Source: EX4572-165 sp002254885 (GTDB taxonomy: Archaea > Thermoplasmatota > E2 > DHVEG-1). From it: 6,675 nucleotides of DNA. Of this stretch, positions 1 through 5,618 are shown one piece after another. Location of the stretch: assembly GCA_029939595.1 (NCBI GenBank), contig JAOZSQ010000083.1, positions 1 through 6,675 of the forward strand. Direction: 5' to 3'. A program made the position numbers and the translations under genes. The notes beneath the pieces were generated by a model. That model was given only the letters and a program-made list of their open reading frames with translations, was not told where the DNA came from and ran no database searches. How positions within the stretch are numbered: position 1 is the stretch's first letter; every line of letters begins with the position of its first letter.

Positions 1-834
1 TCAAGAAATGATGATGCAGTAGTTGGAATTGTTGTCGCAATTCTTCTTGTGGGGCTGCTTGTAACAGTCTTTTCAATTGTTCAAACAGTTCAGGTTCCTC
101 AATGGATGGAGGAAATTGAATCAGACCATATGGATACAGTAGCATCTCAATTTGTGGAGTTAAAACATACCATAGATATCCAGCTATATGCTCCCTCTTA
201 TTACAATAATATACCAGTTACAACACCAATTACCTTAGGAAGTGGGAATGTGCCATATTTTCTTTCACAGAAATCATCAGGAAACATTCAAATAAAAAAT
301 GATACTTTTCAAATTGAGATTGATGGCGATACGGATAAATCATATTCTATTGGGACCATTGAATATACATCTAGTAATTCATATTTCACAGATCAAAAAT
401 ATATCTATGAAGCAGGCGCAATGATATTGTCTCAATCGCAAGGATCGTTACTTGTTTCAAAACCATTCTTTTCTGTTATAAATAATAATAGTATAAACAT
501 TAGTTTGACATTTGTAAATATTCAAAATAATGTTGGTAAGACCTCTGCATATGGATCTAGTACTTGTTCAATTCTCACAAATTACTCGTCAGCTCAAAAT
601 CAAACAATTACAAATATGACAAAACTTACCATTACAACAAATTATCCAAATATCTGGAAAGAATCTGTTAACACAACTCTTTCTAGTAAGGGTTTAATTG
701 AAGGTACTGATTATTCCCAATCATTGTCAACCGAGGGAATAATATTTGATTTTGGATCTGCATCAAAAAATGTTAATATTCAGATTGATGAGATAAACAT
801 AAATGCTCAAATTTCACCAGGTTGGATACGATAA
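1..834 (+). CDS. Pilin-like membrane-anchored surface protein, 5' partial
   Basis: The frame is open from base 1 (first visible residues SRNDDAVVGIV), so the true start lies left of the window; 277 residues are visible. An internal GTG at 49 could be mistaken for a start, but it falls inside the hydrophobic segment. Visible residues 8-30 form one hydrophobic helix directly after a charged RNDD stretch. That is the layout of archaeal type IV pilin/archaellin N-termini, although I see no clear prepilin peptidase site in the visible part. A short amphipathic helix (PQWMEEIESDHMDTVASQF) follows, then about 220 residues rich in Ser, Thr and Asn, probably beta-rich and extracellular. At least seven N-x-S/T sequons (NDT, NNS, NIS, NYS, NQT, NMT, NTT) suggest N-glycosylation. 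Similar short proteins occur in Thermoplasmatota. The role (pilus subunit, adhesin or S-layer-associated protein) is inference. It converges on the KaiC-like gene. Confidence 0.75.
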   Translation, partial: SRNDDAVVGIVVAILLVGLLVTVFSIVQTVQVPQWMEEIESDHMDTVASQFVELKHTIDIQLYAPSYYNNIPVTTPITLGSGNVPYFLSQKSSGNIQIKNDTFQIEIDGDTDKSYSIGTIEYTSSNSYFTDQKYIYEAGAMILSQSQGSLLVSKPFFSVINNNSINISLTFVNIQNNVGKTSAYGSSTCSILTNYSSAQNQTITNMTKLTITTNYPNIWKESVNTTLSSKGLIEGTDYSQSLSTEGIIFDFGSASKNVNIQIDEININAQISPGWIR

Positions 835-850
835 AAAGAAAAATCTTTTT
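833..850. terminator. Bidirectional A/T stem-loop at convergent gene ends
   Basis: AAAAAGA at 833-839 is the exact reverse complement of TCTTTTT at 844-850, with a four-base AAAA loop. The repeat begins inside the stop codon of the surface-protein gene and ends 6 bases before the KaiC-like gene's stop. Each strand gets a run of five T at the exit side. The stem is weak (one G-C pair), so the T-run, which is the known archaeal termination signal, may matter more than the hairpin. Confidence 0.45.
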
Positions 851-856
851 GTTCAT

Positions 857-1741
857 TTAATCGTAACGGCTAAATGCTTCTTGATTTGGATAGACAACAA
901 TACCATTATCTGTGATATTTAATGCCACAATTTTTTTATCATGGCTTGCACCACGCATTTTTAATATTTCAACAGCACTTTCTCTAATGTTATGTTTTCT
1001 TGAATTGTAAAAAAATATAACACCATCTGCAAGAAAATCTTCTGCTCGATTTCCCTGTGATTCATTATCATGAACCATGGCCTCTGATATTAAAAAATTC
1101 GTACTACCTAATGTTTCAAAAAATCGAAATAATTTATCCAGATAAAGCCTATATTTTTGATTCCCACCAATGAATGCTGATGCAATTGCAGTTAAAGAAT
1201 CAATAACAATAATATCGGGTTTAAATCCTTCTTCACCAATAACAAATGGTTCTAAATCCATTGTATATTGATTTGACTCCTTTGCCATCATTGCTTGAAC
1301 TGTGTCATCCTTTGAGTTTTCATCATAATATACATCTGAGGTTAGATAACGATTGATTTTTAGATGTCCACTATTCATTAATTGACTAGGATTTAGACCA
1401 AATTCATCCATATGTTCAATAAGTCGTTTTTCAGATTCTTCAAAACTGATAAAAAGACAGTTTCTACCTTGTGATGCATGATATGCTAAGGTTTGAAGGC
1501 AAAAAATGGTTTTTCCAGATCCAGGACCGCCAGATATTAGCAAGTTCGAACCTTTTGGAATGCCATTTCGCAATAATTTATCAAAACCAGATATACCCGT
1601 TTTTATATATTGATCTGGTGACGTTGTGCTATTTTTATTACTGGAAGAAGTATGTTCCAACTCATTTTGAATATCAGAAGCGATATTTCCAAGATTAATC
1701 GCACCTGTGTTATTTTTCTTATCTTCTAATTTTGAGGTCAT
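857..1741 (-). CDS. KaiC/RAD55-family RecA-fold ATPase, single domain
   Basis: A 294-residue protein with one KaiC-type domain. Residues 1-44 are a polar, Asn/Ser-rich and probably disordered tail. The KaiC entry motif (TGISGFDKLLRNGIPKGS) spans about 48-65. Walker A GGPGSGKT is at 71-78, the paired glutamates that activate water in KaiC ATPases are E101-E102 (SFEES), and Walker B (DIIVIDSLTAI) ends at D181-S182. The C-terminal KMRGASHDKK and the final NGIVVYP strand (about 261-284) are also KaiC signatures. Length fits single-domain archaeal KaiC-like proteins; cyanobacterial KaiC has two such domains. ATP binding and hydrolysis are well supported. The cellular role is not known; family members act in signalling, recombination mediation (RadB/RAD55) or archaellum assembly (FlaH). 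The ATG overlaps the TGA of the upstream degenerate paralogue (ATGA, four bases) and lacks a clear SD, so translation is probably coupled. Confidence 0.9.
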   Translation of the reverse strand: MTSKLEDKKNNTGAINLGNIASDIQNELEHTSSSNKNSTTSPDQYIKTGISGFDKLLRNGIPKGSNLLISGGPGSGKTIFCLQTLAYHASQGRNCLFISFEESEKRLIEHMDEFGLNPSQLMNSGHLKINRYLTSDVYYDENSKDDTVQAMMAKESNQYTMDLEPFVIGEEGFKPDIIVIDSLTAIASAFIGGNQKYRLYLDKLFRFFETLGSTNFLISEAMVHDNESQGNRAEDFLADGVIFFYNSRKHNIRESAVEILKMRGASHDKKIVALNITDNGIVVYPNQEAFSRYD

Positions 1742-2337
1742 GATATCATAATGGTTTTATCGCAAAGATTTGCGACTTCTGTTTTAATACTATTGTCTGT
1801 TTGTTGTGTTAATGAAAGCAATAATCCTGAGATTGATGCCAACCTCATTGATGTAATCAATCCATGGATAAAACGAACGAAGATTTCGGGCGTATTATGA
1901 ATTAACATTGCCGATAATGAATCAATGTAAAGAAATTTTTTTCCCTCTACTCGTTCGATCACTTTTTTAAATGCCAACGAAATATTTGTAAGATTATAAA
2001 CCGCATCAATATAAATCACATTTCCCGCTTGTTCTACCTCAGAAGATTGGCTTTTTGAGATACAATCAATAAAAACAATGTTATCCACATTAATCCCTTT
2101 TGCTTCAAACTGTTTCTTTAATGTCAGATATGGTTTGCTTGCAGTTAACACAATACCTACATAGTCTTGTTTATCAACAAGATAATCAATTGATTCCAAA
2201 GAAAATTCATTTGCCAGCTCAGAAGGGCTTTCAATTAGAACAACCCAATCCTCTGGAAGTGAACTTAGTTCTTCACCCATATTAATTGATAAATTCATTT
2301 TTACCATCCATCTTTTGATATTATATATTCCCATCAT
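1738..2337 (-). CDS. Degenerate RecA/KaiC-like protein lacking Walker A
   Basis: Up to 199 residues. The segment LIESPSELANEFSLESIDYL (34-53) sits where a KaiC protein carries its P-loop but has no GxxxxGK[ST], so nucleotide binding by this loop looks lost. The rest of the fold is recognisable: a helix-strand unit (YVGIVLTASKPYLTLKKQF, 59-77), INVDNIVFIDCIS (82-94), and a Walker-B-like strand FLYIDSLSAML (135-145) that closely resembles IIVIDSLTAIA in the next gene. It stops at CDKTIMIS and lacks the C-terminal KaiC hairpin. Archaea have many such inactive RAD55-like proteins beside active ATPases; a regulatory or structural partner role is inference. The start is uncertain: the longest frame begins at 2337, but the ATG at 2298 (residue 14) lies about 25 bases after a TATATAAT element at 2320-2327 and may be a leaderless start. 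The end overlaps the ATPase gene by four bases. Confidence 0.75.
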   Translation of the reverse strand: MMGIYNIKRWMVKMNLSINMGEELSSLPEDWVVLIESPSELANEFSLESIDYLVDKQDYVGIVLTASKPYLTLKKQFEAKGINVDNIVFIDCISKSQSSEVEQAGNVIYIDAVYNLTNISLAFKKVIERVEGKKFLYIDSLSAMLIHNTPEIFVRFIHGLITSMRLASISGLLLSLTQQTDNSIKTEVANLCDKTIMIS

Positions 2338-2527
2338 TGTAGTTTATTGGAATCGGAATTTTCCTATAGAAAGTAATATTCAATACCATTAAATATATTT
2401 CTCATAAAAAAACCAAGAAAATAAAAAATATAATATAACTTAATCTTGATTCCATTTTCTTAGTGAGGAATGTTTACCAGCTATGAAAAATAATAAGAGT
2501 ATGTTTTTCTAGTGTAAACTACAACAT
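2338..2527. promoter_or_regulatory. Divergent promoter region between KaiC-like operon and wHTH gene
   Basis: This 190-base, very AT-rich gap separates two outward-facing transcription units. For the - strand operon, AAATATATTT at 2391-2400 is a TATA-like candidate that would put the transcript start near 2370. For the + strand gene, AATATAATATAA at 2427-2438 would start transcripts near 2460, and AAAAATAATAAG at 2486-2497 would start them a few bases before the ATG at 2528. GGAATTTTCC at 2355-2364 has small inverted arms and could be an operator. No SD precedes 2528, which favours the short-leader option. All assignments are by motif and spacing only. Confidence 0.4.
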
Positions 2528-3397
2528 ATGAAAACAGCTTCAATTTCAAATTCAGATTTATTAAAAAAACTCATTCAATCTATTTATATTGTCGCAAGTA
2601 GACGTACATCATCTCGTTTCGCAGACGATACCATTCTCTCATCGATGGAGGCTCTTGAAGATAAATATGATTTTTTCAAAGGAGTTAAAGTTGAAAAACA
2701 AGTAGGTAGTAACAATGAACGAGTTATTCATATTGACAAGCATATGGTGGAACATATCACAAAAGAGAGAATTGGAAAAGCGATTGAATCTCTTATTCGC
2801 ATGGTCTATGACGAGTTAAGTGATGAAGCAGGCCTTTATTTCATCTCTGAATTTAGAGAATATTCAGACAAGCAAATTGTTCGATCTTTATCTAATACCG
2901 GTATTGATTTAGATCAGATTCAACTCGAGCAACATCATGCATATGAGCGAAGGGTTCAAAAGAAAAAAATGAAAGAAGGCGAAAGGAAAGATAACCAATT
3001 GGGATATAATTGGGATAAAGTTACATCTTGGCAGCATGAAGAAGGAAGTAAGTTTTGTACATTGTATGATGAGGATGGGAAAGTATTGGATCGGTTAAAT
3101 CTTGATAATATTATTCAAAATTATGTTCAAACATTATCAGGCGATGATTCTGTTGATCCGGAAAAATTAGAAAAAAAGGTCAGAATTTTTGAAATTGAAT
3201 ATACTCTTCTCAGGCTTATGCATCAACAGGATATGAATGCAAATACTGCAATTAACATTTTAAAGATTAGTATTGATGAATTAAATCATATCATTAAGAA
3301 GTTATCAAAAATGGATATGGTTCAATATGTTTCAGAAAATACTTTGGAATTAACTAGTTCAGGTGCTGAATATGTTGAATCGCAAGAAAGGAAATGA
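2528..3397 (+). CDS. Unrecognised protein with C-terminal winged-helix-like region
   Basis: A 289-residue soluble protein with no signal peptide or membrane segment. I do not recognise a named family. Residues 1-130 are predicted alpha/beta and include SRRTSSRFADDTILSSMEAL (24-43), a short strand block IHIDKHMVEHI (67-77) and a helical block (80-98). Residues 138-157 are strongly basic (YERRVQKKKMKEGERKDNQ), a possible nucleic-acid-binding linker. Residues 215-285 look like a winged helix: helix EIEYTLLRLMHQ, helix-turn-helix with AINILKISIDELNHIIKKL, then a wing (MVQYVSENTLELTSSG). A transcription or signalling role is inference. The ATG at 2528 has no SD and is read as leaderless or short-leader. 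The gene diverges from the KaiC-like pair, so it may regulate that operon or share its stimulus. Codon use is as AT-rich as its neighbours. Confidence 0.7.
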   Translation: MKTASISNSDLLKKLIQSIYIVASRRTSSRFADDTILSSMEALEDKYDFFKGVKVEKQVGSNNERVIHIDKHMVEHITKERIGKAIESLIRMVYDELSDEAGLYFISEFREYSDKQIVRSLSNTGIDLDQIQLEQHHAYERRVQKKKMKEGERKDNQLGYNWDKVTSWQHEEGSKFCTLYDEDGKVLDRLNLDNIIQNYVQTLSGDDSVDPEKLEKKVRIFEIEYTLLRLMHQQDMNANTAINILKISIDELNHIIKKLSKMDMVQYVSENTLELTSSGAEYVESQERK

Positions 3398-3403
3398 AAT
3401 TTT

Positions 3404-3472
3404 AGGATAGCAATAAGCGCTCACCCCACGCTCTCCCTCCCTCATGTGATGATAATAACTTATTGCTACCCT
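3404..3472. repeat. Imperfect 14-bp inverted repeat enclosing a C-rich loop
   Basis: TAGCAATAAG (3408-3417) and CTTATTGCTA (3459-3468) are exact reverse complements. After one mismatch (3407/3469) the flanking AGG (3404-3406) pairs with CCT (3470-3472). The 41-base interval holds an inner GCG/CGC pairing (3417-3419 with 3429-3431) and CCCC, CCC, CCC runs that stand out in an AT-rich region. It begins 6 bases after the wHTH gene stop. It could be a 3' UTR structure, a processing or termination element, or an unannotated RNA. No function is claimed. Confidence 0.5.
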
Positions 3473-3496
3473 TGCTGACATTATATGTTTGCATGG

Positions 3497-3506
3497 CTAT
3501 ATAAAT
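3497..3506 (+). promoter_or_regulatory. Candidate archaeal TATA box CTATATAAAT
   Basis: CTATATAAAT is close to the archaeal TATA consensus. Normal spacing puts transcript starts near 3525-3530, directly before the hairpin at 3533-3556. It would give either a leader of about 150 bases for the HTH/ACT-like gene or a small RNA. T6 runs at 3506-3511 and 3527-3532 could instead mark the end of transcripts arriving from the wHTH gene. Motif evidence only. Confidence 0.35.
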
Positions 3507-3510
3507 TTTT

Positions 3511-3526
3511 TGTTAATATGTTAACA
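3511..3526. repeat. Perfect 6-bp inverted repeat TGTTAA-N4-TTAACA
   Basis: TGTTAA at 3511-3516 and TTAACA at 3521-3526 are separated by TATG. It lies just downstream of a TATA-like box, where archaeal repressors commonly bind, and is flanked by T6 runs on both sides. It may be an operator or part of a termination site. The short arms and AT-rich setting mean chance cannot be excluded. Confidence 0.35.
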
Positions 3527-3532
3527 TTTTTT

Positions 3533-3556
3533 CGGTGTAATTTAACAATTATACCG
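3533..3556 (+). other. Compact RNA-like hairpin upstream of the HTH/ACT-like gene
   Basis: CGGTGTAA (3533-3540) pairs with TTATACCG (3549-3556), and TT/AA extends the stem inward, giving ten pairs around a TAAC tetraloop. One position is a G-T pair (3537/3552). That pairs in RNA but breaks perfect DNA symmetry, so an RNA hairpin is more likely than a protein operator. The G/C-rich stem base stands out in this gap. It might be a leader element or part of a small RNA. Confidence 0.4.
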
Positions 3557-3627
3557 AGATTTGACAATTAGTATAATGTGATAATATTCACATATGAATC
3601 GATATTGATATATTAAAAATCAAAAAA

Positions 3628-3637
3628 TTATATATAA
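3628..3637 (+). promoter_or_regulatory. TATA box of the HTH/ACT-like gene
   Basis: TTATATATAA is preceded by an A-rich stretch (from 3613) that could serve as the BRE. Usual archaeal spacing puts the start near 3658-3661 and leaves a leader of about 20 bases before the ATG at 3680. No clear SD is present in that leader. Confidence 0.5.
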
Positions 3638-3679
3638 TGATGAAGAACATAATACTATTAAAATTAAAATGATGTTAAT

Positions 3680-4408
3680 ATGAGCACAATTTCAAGTATT
3701 ACAAAAGAGATTGTAAATAATAATCCATTAATTAATGAAGCATTGTCCCTAGGAATAGTATCTCATGGAAAATTAGCTGAATTTCTAAAGCCTAAACTTG
3801 AAGAAATAACAGGTCAAAAGATTAATGACCATACCATTATTATGGCATTACGAAGATATGAAGCGCAATTAATAAAAACTACAGAAAGAGAAGAGCGGAA
3901 GTTATTCAATGAAATAAATATCAAAACTGATATTTCCTACCTTCATCTTAGAAATTCACAATCAACTCTGAACCAAATACTTAATTTTCATTCAAAAATT
4001 GATTTACAAAAAGGAGAAATTTATCATATAACACAAGACCCTGATGAGATTACTATTATTACCAACAACTCAATTATGAAACAAATCATGGAAACTATTG
4101 AAGAACAAGATATGATTGCTCTACATATCAACATGGTTATGATTATTTTAAAATATTCAAAAGATCATACAAATTCTCAAGAGATGTTTCAAAAAATCTC
4201 CTGGAAATTAACAAGAAATGACATTAAAATAACAACATGGATTCATAAATCAAACGAATTAATTCTTATTTTAAATGAAAATGATGTCATACCAACATAT
4301 AACACACTTTTTAAATTTAAAAACACTATTGAGATCACCTCAGACACCCGTAAAAAAGGAAAAATTAAAATCATTTCATCATCAAAGGGTGAAAAGACTG
4401 AAAAATAA
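3680..4408 (+). CDS. Archaeal regulator, N-terminal HTH and C-terminal ACT-like domain
   Basis: A 242-residue protein. Residues 1-75 (ITKEIVNNNPLINEALSLGI, then SHGKLAEFLKPKLEEITGQ and INDHTIIMALRRYEAQL) form an HTH-like helical domain typical of a small archaeal family in which HTH is fused to ACT-like ligand-binding repeats. Residues 82-142 appear to be a first alpha/beta repeat. Residues 143-212 have ACT order: strand MIALHINMVM, helix NSQEMFQKISWKLTRND, strand IKITTWIHKSNELILILNEND, then helix. In place of the usual glycine/proline ligand turn after the first strand there is YSKDHTNS, so ligand binding is uncertain. The tail (223-242) is Lys/Ser-rich. A transcription regulator responding to a small molecule, perhaps an amino acid, is the best reading. 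It converges on the JAMM gene with a 16-base gap, so it is not in that operon. Confidence 0.7.
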   Translation: MSTISSITKEIVNNNPLINEALSLGIVSHGKLAEFLKPKLEEITGQKINDHTIIMALRRYEAQLIKTTEREERKLFNEINIKTDISYLHLRNSQSTLNQILNFHSKIDLQKGEIYHITQDPDEITIITNNSIMKQIMETIEEQDMIALHINMVMIILKYSKDHTNSQEMFQKISWKLTRNDIKITTWIHKSNELILILNENDVIPTYNTLFKFKNTIEITSDTRKKGKIKIISSSKGEKTEK

Positions 4409-4432
4409 AATCAGATCGATCATTTTATTTTT
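4401..4432. terminator. Bidirectional terminator, perfect 11-bp A/T inverted repeat
   Basis: AAAAATAAAAT (4401-4411) is the exact reverse complement of ATTTTATTTTT (4422-4432). The loop is ten bases (4412-4421) and contains the palindrome GATCGATC. The arms include the stop codons of both convergent genes (4406-4408 and 4425-4427). Transcripts from either side leave through a T-run (TTTTTT at 4428-4433 on the + strand), which suits archaeal oligo-T termination. Confidence 0.55.
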
Positions 4433-5081
4433 TGCTAATAATTGCAAAAGGAATTTCAAAACAGATATTATCATCAGTTCTAAATGTTTTTACACTAAAA
4501 GCAATGGGATCAATAACTATTGCTGCATGATATTTTTCGTTAAACATTCTCTTTTGAGTAAGCATATCAATTTCAGACATAAAACATGAAAAACCTGGAT
4601 GTGAATGATACCAACCAAGAATGATATAATCATATGATATTTCATCAAGTTGATGAAATAGCTTATCAAATGCATCTCTACGAAATCGTACCGATATAGG
4701 AGTTGACTCAAGATCGCTGGTTACAACATCATCAACAATAGAAAAAATACTATCATTGGATTTTTGGATTCTGCCTATTAAAAACCCCATTGCCTCCAAT
4801 CCTTTTTGAGATACTTTAACACAATGTAAGTACATTTTTCTAAATGCTTCTTCCGAAATATAAAAATTTAAATCAGTAATTAGCATCCTTTCGACTAATT
4901 TTTCTTTGTTAGTACTAATTGGATAAAGTCCTTTAAATGCTGTTTTTTCAAATTTGGATTGGATGAATTCTTTCATCTCCTCCTCAGTGGTTTCTCCAGG
5001 GACATATTTGAATGATATTTCAGTGGGTGGTTTTGATTCTTGGGTTGTTTTCTTAATTTCGTCAACAATTCTAATCTTCAT
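4425..5081 (-). CDS. JAMM/MPN+ metalloprotease, Rpn11-like deubiquitinase
   Basis: A 218-residue zinc isopeptidase expected to cut the Gly-Gly isopeptide bond between the modifier and its targets. The catalytic set is complete: E96 in GLEAMGFLIG, then H159-S-H161-x7-S169-x-x-D172 in GWYHSHPGFSCFMSEID. H159, H161 and D172 should bind zinc and E96 acts as general base. The motif and the following LTQKRMF and HAAIVIDPI (185-193) match eukaryotic Rpn11/CSN5 better than simple bacterial JAB proteins. Residues 1-70 are an extra N-terminal segment with low-complexity start (MKIRIVDEIKKTTQESK) and a helical block EEEMKEFIQSKFEKTAF; I cannot assign it, and it may bind the modifier or another partner. 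The modifier already ends in Gly-Gly, so deconjugation is more likely than precursor processing. The ATG overlaps the E2 stop (ATGA) and has an SD. Confidence 0.92.
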   Translation of the reverse strand: MKIRIVDEIKKTTQESKPPTEISFKYVPGETTEEEMKEFIQSKFEKTAFKGLYPISTNKEKLVERMLITDLNFYISEEAFRKMYLHCVKVSQKGLEAMGFLIGRIQKSNDSIFSIVDDVVTSDLESTPISVRFRRDAFDKLFHQLDEISYDYIILGWYHSHPGFSCFMSEIDMLTQKRMFNEKYHAAIVIDPIAFSVKTFRTDDNICFEIPFAIISKK

Positions 5082-5584
5082 TGCAAGCCCTCTGAATCAT
5101 CTACAATTCTAATTGATTTTCTTTTTTGAGGATGGATTTTAGGTGGACCATATTCATGTTTATTGAAATATTCAGCAGCACGTGTGCAACCTTGGTTAAC
5201 ATATGGATTATCTGGATTTGGATTTGCAAGTAGCGATTCAAGACCCTTGATAAATGAAACAAGATTTGAAGAAAAACTCCATTCCCTCAGCAACTTTGTA
5301 CATACATATCCCCCATCCATAGGATCCATGATATTTGGATGAAATATTGTACTTTGCCATCGTACGATTGGCGTTTGATATGGATACTCCTCAGTAATGA
5401 TTATTTTTAATGAATGTGTAAATTTTGTCTCTACAACCCCTTCATTCATATATGGTCCAGGGGAATCAACAAGATTTAAAAGGATGTTTACAGGAAATTT
5501 TTCAAATTTTATATCAGAAACAGTTATTGTGTGTTTGAATGTTCGAGAGCATTCATGTAACTCATTTTTTAATCTTGTAATCAA
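5078..5584 (-). CDS. Ubiquitin-conjugating enzyme (E2, UBC fold)
   Basis: A 168-residue E2 that should receive the modifier from E1 as a thioester. It follows the UBC plan: N-terminal helix ITRLKNELHECSRTF, strands to about residue 64, the YPYQTPIVRW segment (67-76) equivalent to eukaryotic YPFKPP, the HPN motif at 82-84, candidate catalytic Cys95 in GGYVCTKLL, W102, and the NPNPDNPYVN loop (121-130) before the last helices. Asn126 seems to sit where many E2s have the second Asp of PNPDDP, which helps lysine attack. C12 and C133 are poor catalytic candidates by position. The tail (146-168) is basic then acidic. The start is uncertain: TTG at 5584 is used here and lacks a good SD, while AAGGTGA at 5612-5618 is ideally spaced for an in-frame CTG at 5605, adding LSLPRDL. 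The nearby ATG at 5610 is out of frame and stops after two codons. Confidence 0.9.
   Translation of the reverse strand: MITRLKNELHECSRTFKHTITVSDIKFEKFPVNILLNLVDSPGPYMNEGVVETKFTHSLKIIITEEYPYQTPIVRWQSTIFHPNIMDPMDGGYVCTKLLREWSFSSNLVSFIKGLESLLANPNPDNPYVNQGCTRAAEYFNKHEYGPPKIHPQKRKSIRIVDDSEGLQ
5088..5092 (-). promoter_or_regulatory. Ribosome binding site GAGGG of the JAMM gene
   Basis: GAGGG, read on the - strand inside the last codons of the E2 gene, lies six bases before the JAMM ATG. Together with the ATGA overlap it supports both internal initiation and translational coupling, and it fixes the start at 5081. Confidence 0.6.
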
Positions 5585-5611
5585 AAGATCTCTTGGTAAG
5601 CTCAGACCATA

Positions 5612-5618
5612 TCACCTT
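5612..5618 (-). promoter_or_regulatory. Ribosome binding site AAGGTGA upstream of E2
   Basis: AAGGTGA matches the archaeal anti-SD well and overlaps the modifier gene's TAA. It is six bases before an in-frame CTG (5605) but 27 bases before the TTG at 5584, so it supports the longer E2 form or signals a base error in the ATG-containing stretch 5602-5610. Confidence 0.55.

Noticed and set aside
1471..1698. Open frame on the + strand, 75 codons
   Set aside because: It is antisense to the KaiC-like ATPase, whose motifs clearly define the real coding strand.
2465..2493. Seven-codon leader ORF (ATG at 2470) after a GAGG
   Set aside because: The GAGG is only one base from the ATG, too close for a working SD, and nothing suggests attenuation.
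3446..3478. C-box-like GTGATGA (3446-3452) and D-box-like CTGA (3475-3478), suggesting a C/D box guide RNA
   Set aside because: The 22-base interval is too long for a single archaeal guide and too short for a full C-D'-C'-D unit, and the flanks do not form a proper closing stem.
3561..3585. TTGACA followed by TATAAT-like sequences, resembling a bacterial promoter
   Set aside because: Spacings are about 5 and 13 bases instead of about 17, and the gene content is archaeal.
4275..4589. Open frame on the + strand, 104 codons, spanning the convergent gap
   Set aside because: It overlaps the 3' ends of both the HTH/ACT-like and JAMM genes in other frames, runs through the terminator, and has no recognisable domain.
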